From the NCBI GenBank assembly GCA_020425835.1, contig JAGQRC010000258.1, positions 1 to 5,968 of the forward strand: a DNA stretch of 5,968 bases. Reading direction: 5' to 3'. This stretch comes from Planctomycetota bacterium. GTDB lineage: Bacteria; Planctomycetota; UBA8108; UBA1146; JAJFFE01. A program made the translations under genes and the position numbers. Numbering within the stretch: the first letter of the stretch is position 1; every line of letters starts with the position of its first letter. The notes below the pieces were generated by a model. It was not told the DNA's origin and searched no databases. It was given only the letters and a program-made list of their open reading frames with translations. This document shows positions 1 through 5,839 of the stretch, in pieces.

Positions 1-2
1 AT

Positions 3-338
3 GAGCTCTGGGGTCACTTCGAGCCATTCCTCGGGAAGAGCCTCGAGTGCTTCCAACGCGTACGGAAGATCATCGAGGAGCTCGACGAGCTCGTGGAGAC
101 GGGGTTCGGTGGCGCGGAGGCCGAAAGCGTCCGCCGAATGGTGGACGAAGTCGCCCTCGCCGAGCACGAGACGGACCTCCTGCAGCGCGAACTGATGAAG
201 TGCCTCTTCGCCGCGGAGGGATCGCTGACGCACGGAGAGTTCATTCTCTGGATGCGGCTCGCGGCACAGGTGGCGAATATCTCCGACTACAGTGAGAACC
301 TCGCCGATACGATCCGCCTGACCCTCGAGTCGAAGTAG
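3..338 (+). CDS. DUF47/PhoU-like phosphate transport regulator, C-terminal part (5' end outside window)
   Basis: The frame is open from the left edge, with the first whole codon at base 3, and gives 111 residues ending ...DTIRLTLESK. The gene therefore starts before the window, and only about half of a typical 210-230 aa family member is present. The visible part is alpha-helical and acidic. It has an IIEELDELVETGFGG segment, a helix with EHETDLLQRELMKCLF, and a closing stretch VANISDYSENLADTIRL. The helical pattern and the D-x-x-E-N-x-A-D ending are typical of the DUF47 (TIGR00153) family, distant relatives of PhoU. These proteins are cytoplasmic and are usually encoded just upstream of Pit permeases, as in the orfA-pit operon of Sinorhizobium. 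Here the stop lies 8 nt before the GTG of the permease gene, so the two are very likely co-transcribed. The role in modulating phosphate uptake is inferred from family and context. Confidence 0.88.
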   Translation, partial: ELWGHFEPFLGKSLECFQRVRKIIEELDELVETGFGGAEAESVRRMVDEVALAEHETDLLQRELMKCLFAAEGSLTHGEFILWMRLAAQVANISDYSENLADTIRLTLESK

Positions 339-346
339 GCGCTGTC

Positions 347-1759
347 GTGGAATCGATCTTTATCTCGCTTGCAGCCATCTTCGGCTTCTACATGGCATGG
401 AACATCGGGGCGAACGATGTCGCCAATGCCATGGGGACGTCGGTCGGCTCCGGGGCACTGACGCTCCGGCGCGCGGTGATCCTCGCGGCGATCCTCGAGT
501 TCGCGGGTGCCTTCCTCGTCGGATCACACGTCTCCGAGACCGTCCGAAAGGGCATCGTCGACCCGGCGGTTTTCAGCGATGTCCAGGTCTTCATCTACGG
601 GATGCTGGCCTCGCTGCTCGCAGCCGGAGTGTGGCTACAGATCGCGTCGTATTTCGGTTGGCCGGTGTCGACGACGCACTCCATCGTCGGCGCGATCATC
701 GGGTTCGGGGCAGTCTATGGCGGAATGGACGCCGTCCACTGGGGCAAGGTCGGCGGGATCGTGTCGAGCTGGGTCATCTCCCCCGTCCTCAGTGCGACGA
801 TCAGCTACCTCTTGTTCCGTCTCGTCTTGCGCCAGATCTTCTATCGTGCGGACCCCGTGCGTGCGGCGAAACGACTCACTCCGATCATCGTCTTCGTCGT
901 CTTCTTCACCCTGACGCTGGTCCTGTTCTTCAAGGGACTCAAGAACCTCAAGCTCGACTTCGGACCGATCACTCTCACCGGAATCGCCATTGCCGTCGGA
1001 GGGGTCGCCGCCGGAGTCGCGCGAGCGCTGACCGCGAAGATCCGCCTCGACCCAAAGGTCGAGGAGCCCGCCGCGGATGAAGCGGTGATCGCCTCCCTCG
1101 ATCGTGCGGCCCGACATCTGATCCGCGCCAGAACCGCCGCACGCGGTGAGATCCGTGAACAGGCGAACCAAGCGCTCAAGGATGTGGTGTCGATGGCGGG
1201 CGGAGCCCGTCGCCAGTACCGGCACGGCACCTCGAGCCAACGCTACCAGCAGGTCGAGCACATCTTCGTCTATCTACAGATCGTCAGCGCCTGCCTGGTG
1301 GCTTTCGCGCACGGAGCCAATGACGTCGCCAACTCCATCGGCCCGCTCTCCGCTGTCGTCCAGACCGTCCGGAGCGGGGCTATCGCGGTGAAGTCGGACG
1401 TACCTCTGTGGGCCCTGGCGCTCGGCGGCGTCGGGATCGTCGCCGGACTCGCCACCTGGGGCTGGCGAGTCATGGAGACCGTCGGGAAGCGCATCACCGA
1501 ACTGACGCCGACACGGGGCTTTTGCGCGGAGTTCGGTGCCGCGATCACGATTCTCGTCGCATCGAAGGCGGGCTGGCCGATCTCGACGACGCACACCCTC
1601 GTCGGCGCAGTCCTCGGTGTCGGACTCGCCCGCGGCATGGGCGCGCTGAACTTGAACACCGTTCGGGACATCGTGATCAGCTGGATCGTCACGGTCCCTG
1701 CTGGTGCAACGCTCGCGGTCGTCCTCTTCTGGGTGCTGCGCTCGGTGTTCGGATCCTGA
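347..1759 (+). CDS. pit: Pit-family low-affinity inorganic phosphate permease
   Basis: This encodes a 470-residue inner-membrane protein of the PiT family (PF01384), which imports phosphate, usually as a metal-phosphate complex driven by the proton gradient. The family's internal duplication is plain. The first half has GANDVANAMG (residues 21-30) and GWPVSTTHSIVGA (104-116). The second half has GANDVANSIG (323-332) and GWPISTTHTLVGA (409-421). Hydrophobic segments cover most of the protein. A hydrophilic, charged loop of about 80 residues lies between the halves (about 230-310), as in PitA. The length is slightly below the roughly 500 aa of E. coli PitA. The GTG start is chosen because the resulting N-terminus (MESIFISLAAIFGFYMAWNIGAND) provides the whole first membrane helix; the next ATG, at 391, would cut it. 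No strong Shine-Dalgarno is seen, so translation may be coupled to the upstream regulator, whose stop is 8 nt away. The pit symbol is given at family level. Confidence 0.95.
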   Translation: MESIFISLAAIFGFYMAWNIGANDVANAMGTSVGSGALTLRRAVILAAILEFAGAFLVGSHVSETVRKGIVDPAVFSDVQVFIYGMLASLLAAGVWLQIASYFGWPVSTTHSIVGAIIGFGAVYGGMDAVHWGKVGGIVSSWVISPVLSATISYLLFRLVLRQIFYRADPVRAAKRLTPIIVFVVFFTLTLVLFFKGLKNLKLDFGPITLTGIAIAVGGVAAGVARALTAKIRLDPKVEEPAADEAVIASLDRAARHLIRARTAARGEIREQANQALKDVVSMAGGARRQYRHGTSSQRYQQVEHIFVYLQIVSACLVAFAHGANDVANSIGPLSAVVQTVRSGAIAVKSDVPLWALALGGVGIVAGLATWGWRVMETVGKRITELTPTRGFCAEFGAAITILVASKAGWPISTTHTLVGAVLGVGLARGMGALNLNTVRDIVISWIVTVPAGATLAVVLFWVLRSVFGS

Positions 1760-1762
1760 TCG

Positions 1763-1780
1763 ACGTCGGGGCTCCGACGT
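1763..1780. terminator. Hairpin just after pit, possible terminator
   Basis: A perfect 7-bp stem (ACGTCGG / CCGACGT) closes a 4-nt loop GGCT, starting 4 nt after the pit stop codon. No T-run follows, so a classic intrinsic terminator is not proven. It could instead protect the 3' end of the mRNA. Confidence 0.4.
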
Positions 1781-1874
1781 ACCACTCCTTGGAGGGCGCA
1801 CGACCCTCGCATCGACCCGACGGAACGGGGCTCGAGACGCTTGTCGTCGAGTCGCGAGTGCGGGGCGCAGGCGA

Positions 1875-1900
1875 CCTCTCGGGCCCTGCGTCCCGAGAGG
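1875..1900. terminator. Strong hairpin between convergent genes, possible bidirectional terminator
   Basis: A perfect 9-bp stem (CCTCTCGGG / CCCGAGAGG) with an 8-nt loop lies between the 3' ends of pit and the minus-strand gene, about 40 nt beyond the latter's stop. The position suits termination from either side. Neither strand has a T-tract after the stem, so the terminator role is inferred from position and stem strength. Confidence 0.45.
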
Positions 1901-1941
1901 GTGGCGAGACCCGAGCGACCTCGACCGGAGAGAAGTCTCGC

Positions 1942-2580
1942 TCAGTGCTTCTTGTACTCCACCAGCTCGAGCGCGATCGAGTCGTTGCCTCCGAACGTGC
2001 AGCTCCGCAGCGGCATCGAGAGCTTCGGATCGACGACGAGTTCCGAGATCTTCTGGAACTGATCCCCCTGCTTGGTGTGCAGCTCGAGGAGATAACCCTC
2101 GATCCCCGCGATCGTCTCCTTCTTCACGCACTTGACCTTGGCGCTGCCGTAGAAGTCGGTCTCCTTGCCGACCTCCATTTCGCTCTGTCCGATCAAACCC
2201 GCGAACATGGCATTGCCGAACATCATCATGGGGAGCATCGCCATGTTGGCGTTGCCGGCGAAGATCGCCGAACCCTTGACCTCGCTCTCCGGCATGAGGC
2301 TCTCCGTCGTCGTGGTCACTCGGACGAGCGGCTTCCCGGCCGCGTCCTTCTCCTCGGTCGCGCGGACGTCGAACGAGCAGAAGACGCTCTTGCGCTGATT
2401 CGGCTTCCCCATCTCGACGCGATACTTGAAGAAGGCGGGTCCCTGGTACTCCCATGGCGCCCATCGGTCGGCGGTCGGCGACGGGGCGGGTGCCGCTTCG
2501 GTGCGGTGCGCGACGAGTCCGACCGCGGCCGTGGCGGCGGCGACGATACCGGTGGTGACGCAAGCGATGAGGGTTCTCAC
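1942..2580 (-). CDS. Secreted protein of unknown function with methionine-rich segment
   Basis: I do not recognise a family for this 212-residue protein. The N-terminus (MRTLIACVTTGIVAAATAAVGLV, then AHRTEAA) looks like a Sec signal peptide: one arginine, a hydrophobic core to about residue 23, and likely cleavage near residues 29-30. The mature part begins with a Pro/Ala linker, then WAPWEYQGPAFFKYRVEM, followed by alternating hydrophobic and charged segments suggesting beta strands. A hydrophobic, Met-rich stretch (M113, M115, M118-120, M125) sits mid-protein. Three cysteines (68, 151, 194) remain after the signal. There is no lipobox: the only signal-region cysteine (C7) is too early. The open frame extends far upstream, but the GTG at 2580 is preceded by GAGGAG with a 6-nt spacer and gives the signal peptide, so it is the preferred start. 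The gene is convergent with pit and divergent from glmS, so it is probably monocistronic. A periplasmic location is inferred, and no function is assigned. Confidence 0.8.
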   Translation of the reverse strand: MRTLIACVTTGIVAAATAAVGLVAHRTEAAPAPSPTADRWAPWEYQGPAFFKYRVEMGKPNQRKSVFCSFDVRATEEKDAAGKPLVRVTTTTESLMPESEVKGSAIFAGNANMAMLPMMMFGNAMFAGLIGQSEMEVGKETDFYGSAKVKCVKKETIAGIEGYLLELHTKQGDQFQKISELVVDPKLSMPLRSCTFGGNDSIALELVEYKKH

Positions 2581-2586
2581 GGTGTG

Positions 2587-2592
2587 CTCCTC
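2587..2592 (-). promoter_or_regulatory. Ribosome-binding site of the secreted-protein gene
   Basis: GAGGAG on the minus strand lies 6 nt before the GTG at 2580. It fixes the start of the secreted protein against the much longer upstream open frame. Confidence 0.75.
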
Positions 2593-2627
2593 GGCTTCGG
2601 GGTTTGGGTGGTGTCGGGGCCTCGCGA

Positions 2628-2656
2628 CCTGTACCCCTTTCGCGACTCGGGTACAA
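2628..2656 (-). promoter_or_regulatory. Weak candidate promoter for the secreted-protein gene
   Basis: On the minus strand TTGTAC (2656-2651) and TACAGG (2633-2628) are separated by exactly 17 nt. Each matches the sigma-70 hexamers at only 3 of 6 positions. The predicted start would give a leader of about 40 nt, which is reasonable. It overlaps the plus-strand candidate -10 box. The call rests on spacing and position more than on match quality. Confidence 0.25.
2631..2654. repeat. Inverted repeat GTACCC-N12-GGGTAC in the divergent promoter region
   Basis: GTACCC at 2631-2636 and GGGTAC at 2649-2654 form a perfect 6+6 inverted repeat with a 12-nt spacer. It overlaps the candidate promoter elements of both divergent genes, which is a position suited to an operator. 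No regulator is identified. Confidence 0.4.
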
Positions 2657-2657
2657 T
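2652..2657 (+). promoter_or_regulatory. Candidate -10 box of the glmS transcript
   Basis: TACAAT matches the TATAAT consensus at 5 of 6 positions and stands out in GC-rich surroundings. No good -35 box is seen at 16-18 nt upstream (the candidate is CTGTAC). Transcription from here would start near 2664, about 125 nt before the ribozyme cleavage site, so the whole ribozyme would be in the glmS mRNA leader. Confidence 0.35.
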
Positions 2658-2664
2658 CGCCTTC

Positions 2665-2683
2665 CGGAGCGACGGTCGCTCCG
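2665..2683 (+). other. Hairpin at the predicted 5' end of the glmS leader
   Basis: An 8-bp perfect stem (CGGAGCGA / TCGCTCCG) with a 3-nt loop lies a few bases after the candidate -10 box. It would sit at the very 5' end of the predicted transcript, where a hairpin could stabilise the RNA. The role is unproven. Confidence 0.4.
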
Positions 2684-2788
2684 CATCGTCCCATTCGCGA
2701 GGAGCCGACGTTCGTGGTCTGAGGAGTCCTGAAAAGCCTGGTTTCGCGGAGCCCCCAGCGACGGAGCGCCGCGACGTTCCTGCAGGTT

Positions 2789-2924
2789 AGCGCCAGAACT
2801 CGCCCCGACACCGGCGAGTTGACGAGGTGTGGGTGATCGAACTCTTTCGGCGGATGCCCACCGGCTGATCTCGGCCCGACTGGGGAGCAAATCCCGGGAG
2901 CGATCCCGGGGACAAAGACCCCAG
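2789..2924 (+). ncRNA. glmS ribozyme (glucosamine-6-phosphate-dependent self-cleaving RNA)
   Basis: The element lies upstream of glmS and carries the conserved core of the glmS ribozyme class in the right order: AGCGCCAGAACT (2789-2800), AGTTGACGAGG (2817-2827), ATCGA (2836-2840), TTCGGCGGATG (2846-2856), GAGCAAAT (2885-2892) and GGGGACAAAG (2908-2917). The helices are intact. P1 is AACTCGCC/GGCGAGTT (2797-2804 with 2813-2820). The pseudoknot P2.2 is CGCC/GGCG (2791-2794 with 2849-2852). P2.1 is GTGGG/CCCAC (2829-2833 with 2857-2861). P3 is a short hairpin at about 2863-2876. The P4 domain is closed by CTGGGG/CCCCAG (2880-2885 with 2919-2924) and capped by CCCGGG/CCCGGG. By homology the RNA cleaves between A2789 and G2790 with glucosamine-6-phosphate as cofactor. 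This lowers glmS mRNA when the enzyme's product accumulates. In Bacillus the exposed 5'-OH product is then degraded by RNase J; the follow-up step here is unknown. The exact 3' boundary is uncertain. Confidence 0.94.
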
Positions 2925-2930
2925 AGAGAT

Positions 2931-3107
2931 CCTTCGACGACGAAGGCCCGACTCCAAAGTCCCTTCCCCGACGACGCGCCCCCGCCCGGGGACCGCGTCC
3001 GCGCGGGCGGTTCCCGACCATCCTCAAGTCGCTCCCTCCGGACCCCCGATAGTCCGAGGGGGCACGTCCATCCCGGGTCCGTCGCCGTGTTCGGCGACGA
3101 AACGGAC
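2931..3107 (+). other. Structured glmS leader between ribozyme and start codon
   Basis: Several strong hairpins follow one another in this leader. CCTTCG/CGAAGG pairs 2931-2936 with 2941-2946. A nested stem pairs CCGCCCG (2982-2988) with CGGGCGG (3004-3010) around GGAC/GTCC. A 9-bp stem with one bulge spans 3034-3060. An 8-bp stem CGTCGCCG/CGGCGACG (3080-3087 with 3092-3099) has a TGTT loop. No T-tract follows any of them, so they do not look like intrinsic terminators. They may stabilise or modulate the cleaved mRNA, but in GC-rich DNA some such stems arise by chance. No coding region is seen here. Confidence 0.45.
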
Positions 3108-3127
3108 GGGCCCGACGGACGTTGCAC

Positions 3128-3134
3128 GGAAGGG
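3128..3134 (+). promoter_or_regulatory. Ribosome-binding site of glmS
   Basis: GGAAGGG lies 8 nt before the ATG at 3143. It supports this start over the in-frame TTG at 3122. The ATG places the catalytic cysteine directly after the initiator methionine, as the family requires. Confidence 0.75.
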
Positions 3135-3142
3135 CTGCCCAA

Positions 3143-4963
3143 ATGTGCGGCATCTTCGGAATCACGGCGCATCGTGACATCGCCCCGTTCCTGGTCGACG
3201 GGCTCTCCCGCCTCGAGTACCGGGGCTACGACTCCTGCGGTATCGCCGTGTACGACGGCGACGGTCTCGAGATCCGGAAGGGGGCCGGCGAGGTCGCCGT
3301 CGTCCGCCGCGAGGAGAAGTTCGACGAGCTGCACGGCGAGACCGCGCTCGGTCACACTCGTTGGGCGACCCATGGTCGCGTCTCTCGCGTGAACGCCCAC
3401 CCACACCCCGACACCTACGGCGAGATCGCGATCGTCCACAACGGCATCCTCGAGAACCACGCCGCCCTGCGGACGGAGCTCGAACGCGGCGGGCACAGCT
3501 TCGTGTCGGAGACCGACTCCGAAGTGATCGTGCACCTCATCGAGTCGGAGGTCCGCCGCGGCGTCGCGCTCGAGGCCGCGATCCTCGCGACGATCCGACG
3601 GCTCCAGGGGACCTTCGGACTCGGCGTCATCTCGAGCAAGGAGCCCGGCGTCCTCTACGCGGCCCGGAAGGAGAGTCCGCTGATCGTCGGCGTGGGTGAC
3701 GACTTCCACTGCTTCGCGTCGGACCCGCTCGCGTTCTCTGCCGAGACCCACCGCGTGATCTACCTCGAGGACGGCGAGCTGGTTCGCGTGGACCCGGAAT
3801 CGGTCCGCATCGTCGACGTCACCACGGGCAGCGTCATCCATCGCACTCCGGTCGAGCTCCATCTCCAGTCGCGAGACACGCAGCACGATGGATTCGCCGA
3901 CTACATGTCGAAGGAGATCCACGAGAACGCGGCGGTCGCCCGCATTGCGCTCGCGACCCCGATCGAGGAACTCGACCCGATCGTCGACGAGATCCTCGAG
4001 TCGCGACTCTCCTATCTCACCGGGATCGGAACCTCGTACTACGTCGCGGTGATGGCGCAGTACGCGTTCAACCAGGTCGCCGGGTGTTTCCTTCCCGCGC
4101 TCTCCTCCGACGAGCTCCCCTACCTCGTGAGCTTCGCGGATGGCGATCACATCATCGCGATCTCGCAGTCCGGCGAGACCTACGACACCCTGAAGGCGCT
4201 GCGACAAGCGATGCGCGACGGCGCTCGGACCTCAGCGGTTCTGAACGTCCCGACCTCGTCGATGGCGCGCGAGGTCCACCATGCGATCGACCAGAAGGCG
4301 GGTCCCGAGATCTGCGTGCTGTCGACCAACTCGACGATCTCCCAATTGGTGATCCTCTTCCGCGTCGCGCTCCGGCTCGGCGAGCGCAACGGGCACCTCA
4401 GCGCTGCCGAGGTGCAGTCCTACCAAGGGGAGCTCGAGCGTCTGCCCGACCAGTTCGATCGCGCCTGGGGCACGTCGCACGAGGCCCTACGCGACCTCGC
4501 CCGTCGCCACAGCGTCATTCGGAACTGGTTCTTCCTCGGTCGCAGCATCTACCACGGACTCGCGCTCGAGGCGGCGCTCAAGTTCAAGGAGGTCACCTAC
4601 TGCCACGCCGAGGGCATGCCCGCCGGCGCGTTGAAGCACGGGACGATCTCCCTGATCGACGAGGCGATGCACAGCGCGATCTTCCTCCCGTCGGAGCGCG
4701 AGGAAGAGCTGCGAACGCAGTCGCTCGGTGCTGTCGCGGAGATCAACGCACGCGGCGGGAGTGTGGTCGCGTTCCAGCCATCCGGGATCGGAGACCCCGA
4801 GGGGTTGTTCTACTCGGTTGTCGAGCATCCGGACAACGGTCCCCTCACCAACCCCCTGTTGGCGCTGATGCAGGCGCAGCTCTTCGCCTACTACACGGCC
4901 CGTGCGCTCGGTCGCAATGTCGACAAGCCGCGCAACCTCGCGAAGTCGGTGACCGTCGGCTGA
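3143..4963 (+). CDS. glmS: Glutamine-fructose-6-phosphate aminotransferase (isomerizing), GlmS
   Basis: This cytoplasmic enzyme converts fructose-6-phosphate and glutamine to glucosamine-6-phosphate and glutamate, the first step to UDP-GlcNAc. The 606 residues match the usual 600-610. The N-terminal class II glutaminase domain starts MCGIFGI, so Cys2 becomes the N-terminal nucleophile after Met removal. It also has HTRWATHG (71-78), NGILEN (100-105) and SETDSEV (122-128). Two SIS domains follow, with GIGTSYY (294-300) and ISQSGET (340-346). The isomerase residues equivalent to E. coli Lys485, Glu488, His504 and Lys603 are K480, E483, H499 and K601, the last in the C-terminal DKPRNLAKSVTVG. 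The usual STKAFT segment is STNSTI here (394-399), the canonical GELKHGP is GALKHGT, and YRGYDSAG is YRGYDSCG, so the protein is a divergent GlmS. The ATG at 3143 is chosen because the family begins with Met-Cys. The ribozyme in its leader independently supports the identity and suggests product feedback. Confidence 0.96.
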   Translation: MCGIFGITAHRDIAPFLVDGLSRLEYRGYDSCGIAVYDGDGLEIRKGAGEVAVVRREEKFDELHGETALGHTRWATHGRVSRVNAHPHPDTYGEIAIVHNGILENHAALRTELERGGHSFVSETDSEVIVHLIESEVRRGVALEAAILATIRRLQGTFGLGVISSKEPGVLYAARKESPLIVGVGDDFHCFASDPLAFSAETHRVIYLEDGELVRVDPESVRIVDVTTGSVIHRTPVELHLQSRDTQHDGFADYMSKEIHENAAVARIALATPIEELDPIVDEILESRLSYLTGIGTSYYVAVMAQYAFNQVAGCFLPALSSDELPYLVSFADGDHIIAISQSGETYDTLKALRQAMRDGARTSAVLNVPTSSMAREVHHAIDQKAGPEICVLSTNSTISQLVILFRVALRLGERNGHLSAAEVQSYQGELERLPDQFDRAWGTSHEALRDLARRHSVIRNWFFLGRSIYHGLALEAALKFKEVTYCHAEGMPAGALKHGTISLIDEAMHSAIFLPSEREEELRTQSLGAVAEINARGGSVVAFQPSGIGDPEGLFYSVVEHPDNGPLTNPLLALMQAQLFAYYTARALGRNVDKPRNLAKSVTVG

Positions 4964-4973
4964 TCGAGCGCGC

Positions 4974-4994
4974 GCGGTCATCCGATTCGACCGC
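4974..4994 (+). terminator. Hairpin after glmS, possible weak terminator
   Basis: GCGGTC/GACCGC forms a perfect 6-bp stem with a 9-nt loop, 10 nt after the glmS stop. There is no T-run after it, so termination here is only a possibility. Confidence 0.3.
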
Positions 4995-5002
4995 TGCCGG
5001 GG

Positions 5003-5044
5003 CTCTACCGCCTGCACTCTACCGACTGCACTCTATCGCTTGCA
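5003..5044. repeat. Three tandem copies of a 14-bp repeat
   Basis: Three consecutive 14-mers occupy 5003-5016, 5017-5030 and 5031-5044: CTCTACCGCCTGCA, CTCTACCGACTGCA and CTCTATCGCTTGCA. The first two differ at one position and the third at two or three. The array lies in the 331-base gap between glmS and the Hsp20 gene (4964-5294). In the rest of that gap I see no supported gene, CIRCE element or convincing heat-shock promoter. Confidence 0.8.
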
Positions 5045-5280
5045 TCCTGCCGAGTAGACCGACGCGAGACATGGGGCATGTCGAGCGTCGCTCTCGCTCG
5101 AGGACGGTCTCCCAAGGATGCGAGGTCGATCGTTCGGTTTTCGCCGGTGCGCGAACGACCGTCGCGACGACCGTCTGCGCAGAGGCCCTGGCGCAGTGTC
5201 GGTGGCACTCGACTTGCCCACCACCGTCGTACGCTCGGCGAGCCGACGCGGAGATCGCGGATGCGTTCGCCGGGTCCACG

Positions 5281-5287
5281 AAAGGAG
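5281..5287 (+). promoter_or_regulatory. Ribosome-binding site of the Hsp20 gene
   Basis: AAAGGAG is a near-perfect Shine-Dalgarno sequence 7 nt before the ATG at 5295. It fixes this start against the longer open frame beginning at 5118, which has no such site. Confidence 0.85.
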
Positions 5288-5294
5288 TGATCCC

Positions 5295-5750
5295 ATGTTG
5301 ACGGTCACGAAGAAGGAACGCCCCTTCGCTCCGACCTGGCGCGCTCCGTTCGAGTCGTTCCGGCGCGATCTGTCCAACTTCTGGGAGGGTCTGCGCGGCG
5401 ACAACGAGTGGGAGTGGTTCGATACCATGACGCCCTCCCTCGACATGTCGGAGACCGACAACGAGATCGAGGTCAAACTCGACCTTCCCGGCATGAAGAG
5501 CGATGACATCTCCATCCAGCTCAACCACAACCTGCTGATCGTCAGCGGGGAGCGCAAGGAGGAGAAGGAGGAGAAGAACAAGAGCTACCACCGCGTCGAG
5601 CGGCGGTCCGGCTTCTTCTCCCGAACCGTCACCCTCCCGTGCGAGGTGAAGGAGGAAGCGGTCGAAGCCAAGTACAAGGACGGCGTTCTGACCATCGCCC
5701 TGCCGAAGGGTGAGACGGCCAAGTCGAAGAAGATCAAGATCAAGGGCTGA
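5295..5750 (+). CDS. Hsp20/alpha-crystallin family small heat-shock protein
   Basis: This 151-residue protein is an ATP-independent holdase of the IbpA/Hsp20 type (PF00011), which binds unfolding proteins in the cytoplasm as oligomers. The N-terminal arm (1-45) is aromatic-rich (several Phe and Trp, WEWFD at 39-43), as usual for substrate-binding arms. The alpha-crystallin domain runs from about 47 to 139. It opens PSLDMSETDNEIEVKLDLPGM (47-67), continues LLIVSGERK (80-88) and FFSRTVTLP (107-115), and closes with the hallmark GVLTIALPK (130-138). The short tail ends IKIKG, an I-x-I motif that docks between subunits. A charged segment KEEKEEKNK (88-96) lies in the loop before the conserved SYHRVERRSGFF. 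The strong ribosome-binding site and the usual Hsp20 N-terminus support the chosen start. The gene stands alone, and no CIRCE or clear sigma-32 promoter is visible upstream. An individual gene name cannot be assigned within this multi-paralogue family. Confidence 0.95.
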   Translation: MLTVTKKERPFAPTWRAPFESFRRDLSNFWEGLRGDNEWEWFDTMTPSLDMSETDNEIEVKLDLPGMKSDDISIQLNHNLLIVSGERKEEKEEKNKSYHRVERRSGFFSRTVTLPCEVKEEAVEAKYKDGVLTIALPKGETAKSKKIKIKG

Positions 5751-5775
5751 TCGACCTCTGCCCGGGGAGGGTCGA
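5751..5775 (+). terminator. Hairpin directly after the Hsp20 gene, possible terminator
   Basis: TCGACC/GGTCGA pairs 5751-5756 with 5770-5775, and a G-T pair can extend the stem inward. It starts at the base after the stop codon. No T-tract follows, so the terminator role is tentative. Confidence 0.35.
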
Positions 5776-5813
5776 GCGTAGTGAACTGCTCTCGAGCCGA
5801 ATCTGGTTTCGAG

Positions 5814-5839
5814 GCCAGCGCGTCCGGCGAGACGCTGGC
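5814..5839. other. Bulged hairpin in the downstream non-coding region
   Basis: GCCAGCG(CG)TC pairs with GACGCTGGC around a 6-nt loop, giving nine base pairs with a 2-nt bulge. It lies in the final 218 bases of the window, where I see no supported gene on either strand. It may be part of a terminator or of the next gene's leader. Confidence 0.35.

Noticed and set aside
2581..3180. N-terminal extension of the secreted-protein frame to an ATG near 3180 (412 residues).
   Set aside because: The extension would cross the ribozyme and the glmS start, is low-complexity and Arg-rich, and would bury the signal peptide. The GTG at 2580 has a good ribosome-binding site.
2829..3392. A 187-codon plus-strand frame overlapping the ribozyme and the glmS start.
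   Set aside because: It is out of frame with glmS, covers a conserved RNA structure and has a Ser/Arg/Pro-rich shadow composition.
1274..4207. A 977-codon open frame on the minus strand running across glmS, the ribozyme and pit.
   Set aside because: It is antisense to two certain genes and overlaps the secreted-protein gene in another frame. Its product is Arg/Asp/Glu-rich without any recognisable domain. GC-rich codon bias in the real genes keeps such shadow frames open.
5204..5240. GCACTC upstream of hsp20 as half of a CIRCE operator, and CTTGCCC as a sigma-32 -35 box.
   Set aside because: There is no matching GAGTGC arm at the CIRCE spacing and no CCCCAT-like -10 at the required distance.
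5078..5290. A 70-codon plus-strand frame ending within the Hsp20 ribosome-binding site.
   Set aside because: The composition is Arg/Ser-rich shadow-like, there is no recognisable domain and no convincing ribosome-binding site.
5118..5294. Longer Hsp20 starting at the ATG at 5118.
   Set aside because: The extra 59 residues are Arg-rich and unlike Hsp20 arms. The ATG at 5295 has AAAGGAG at ideal spacing and gives the usual family length.
5272..5294. A possible RNA thermometer: GGGTC pairing with GATCCC around the Hsp20 Shine-Dalgarno.
   Set aside because: Only five pairs with a bulged base, and the Shine-Dalgarno lies in the open loop instead of being paired. No ROSE or fourU signature is present.
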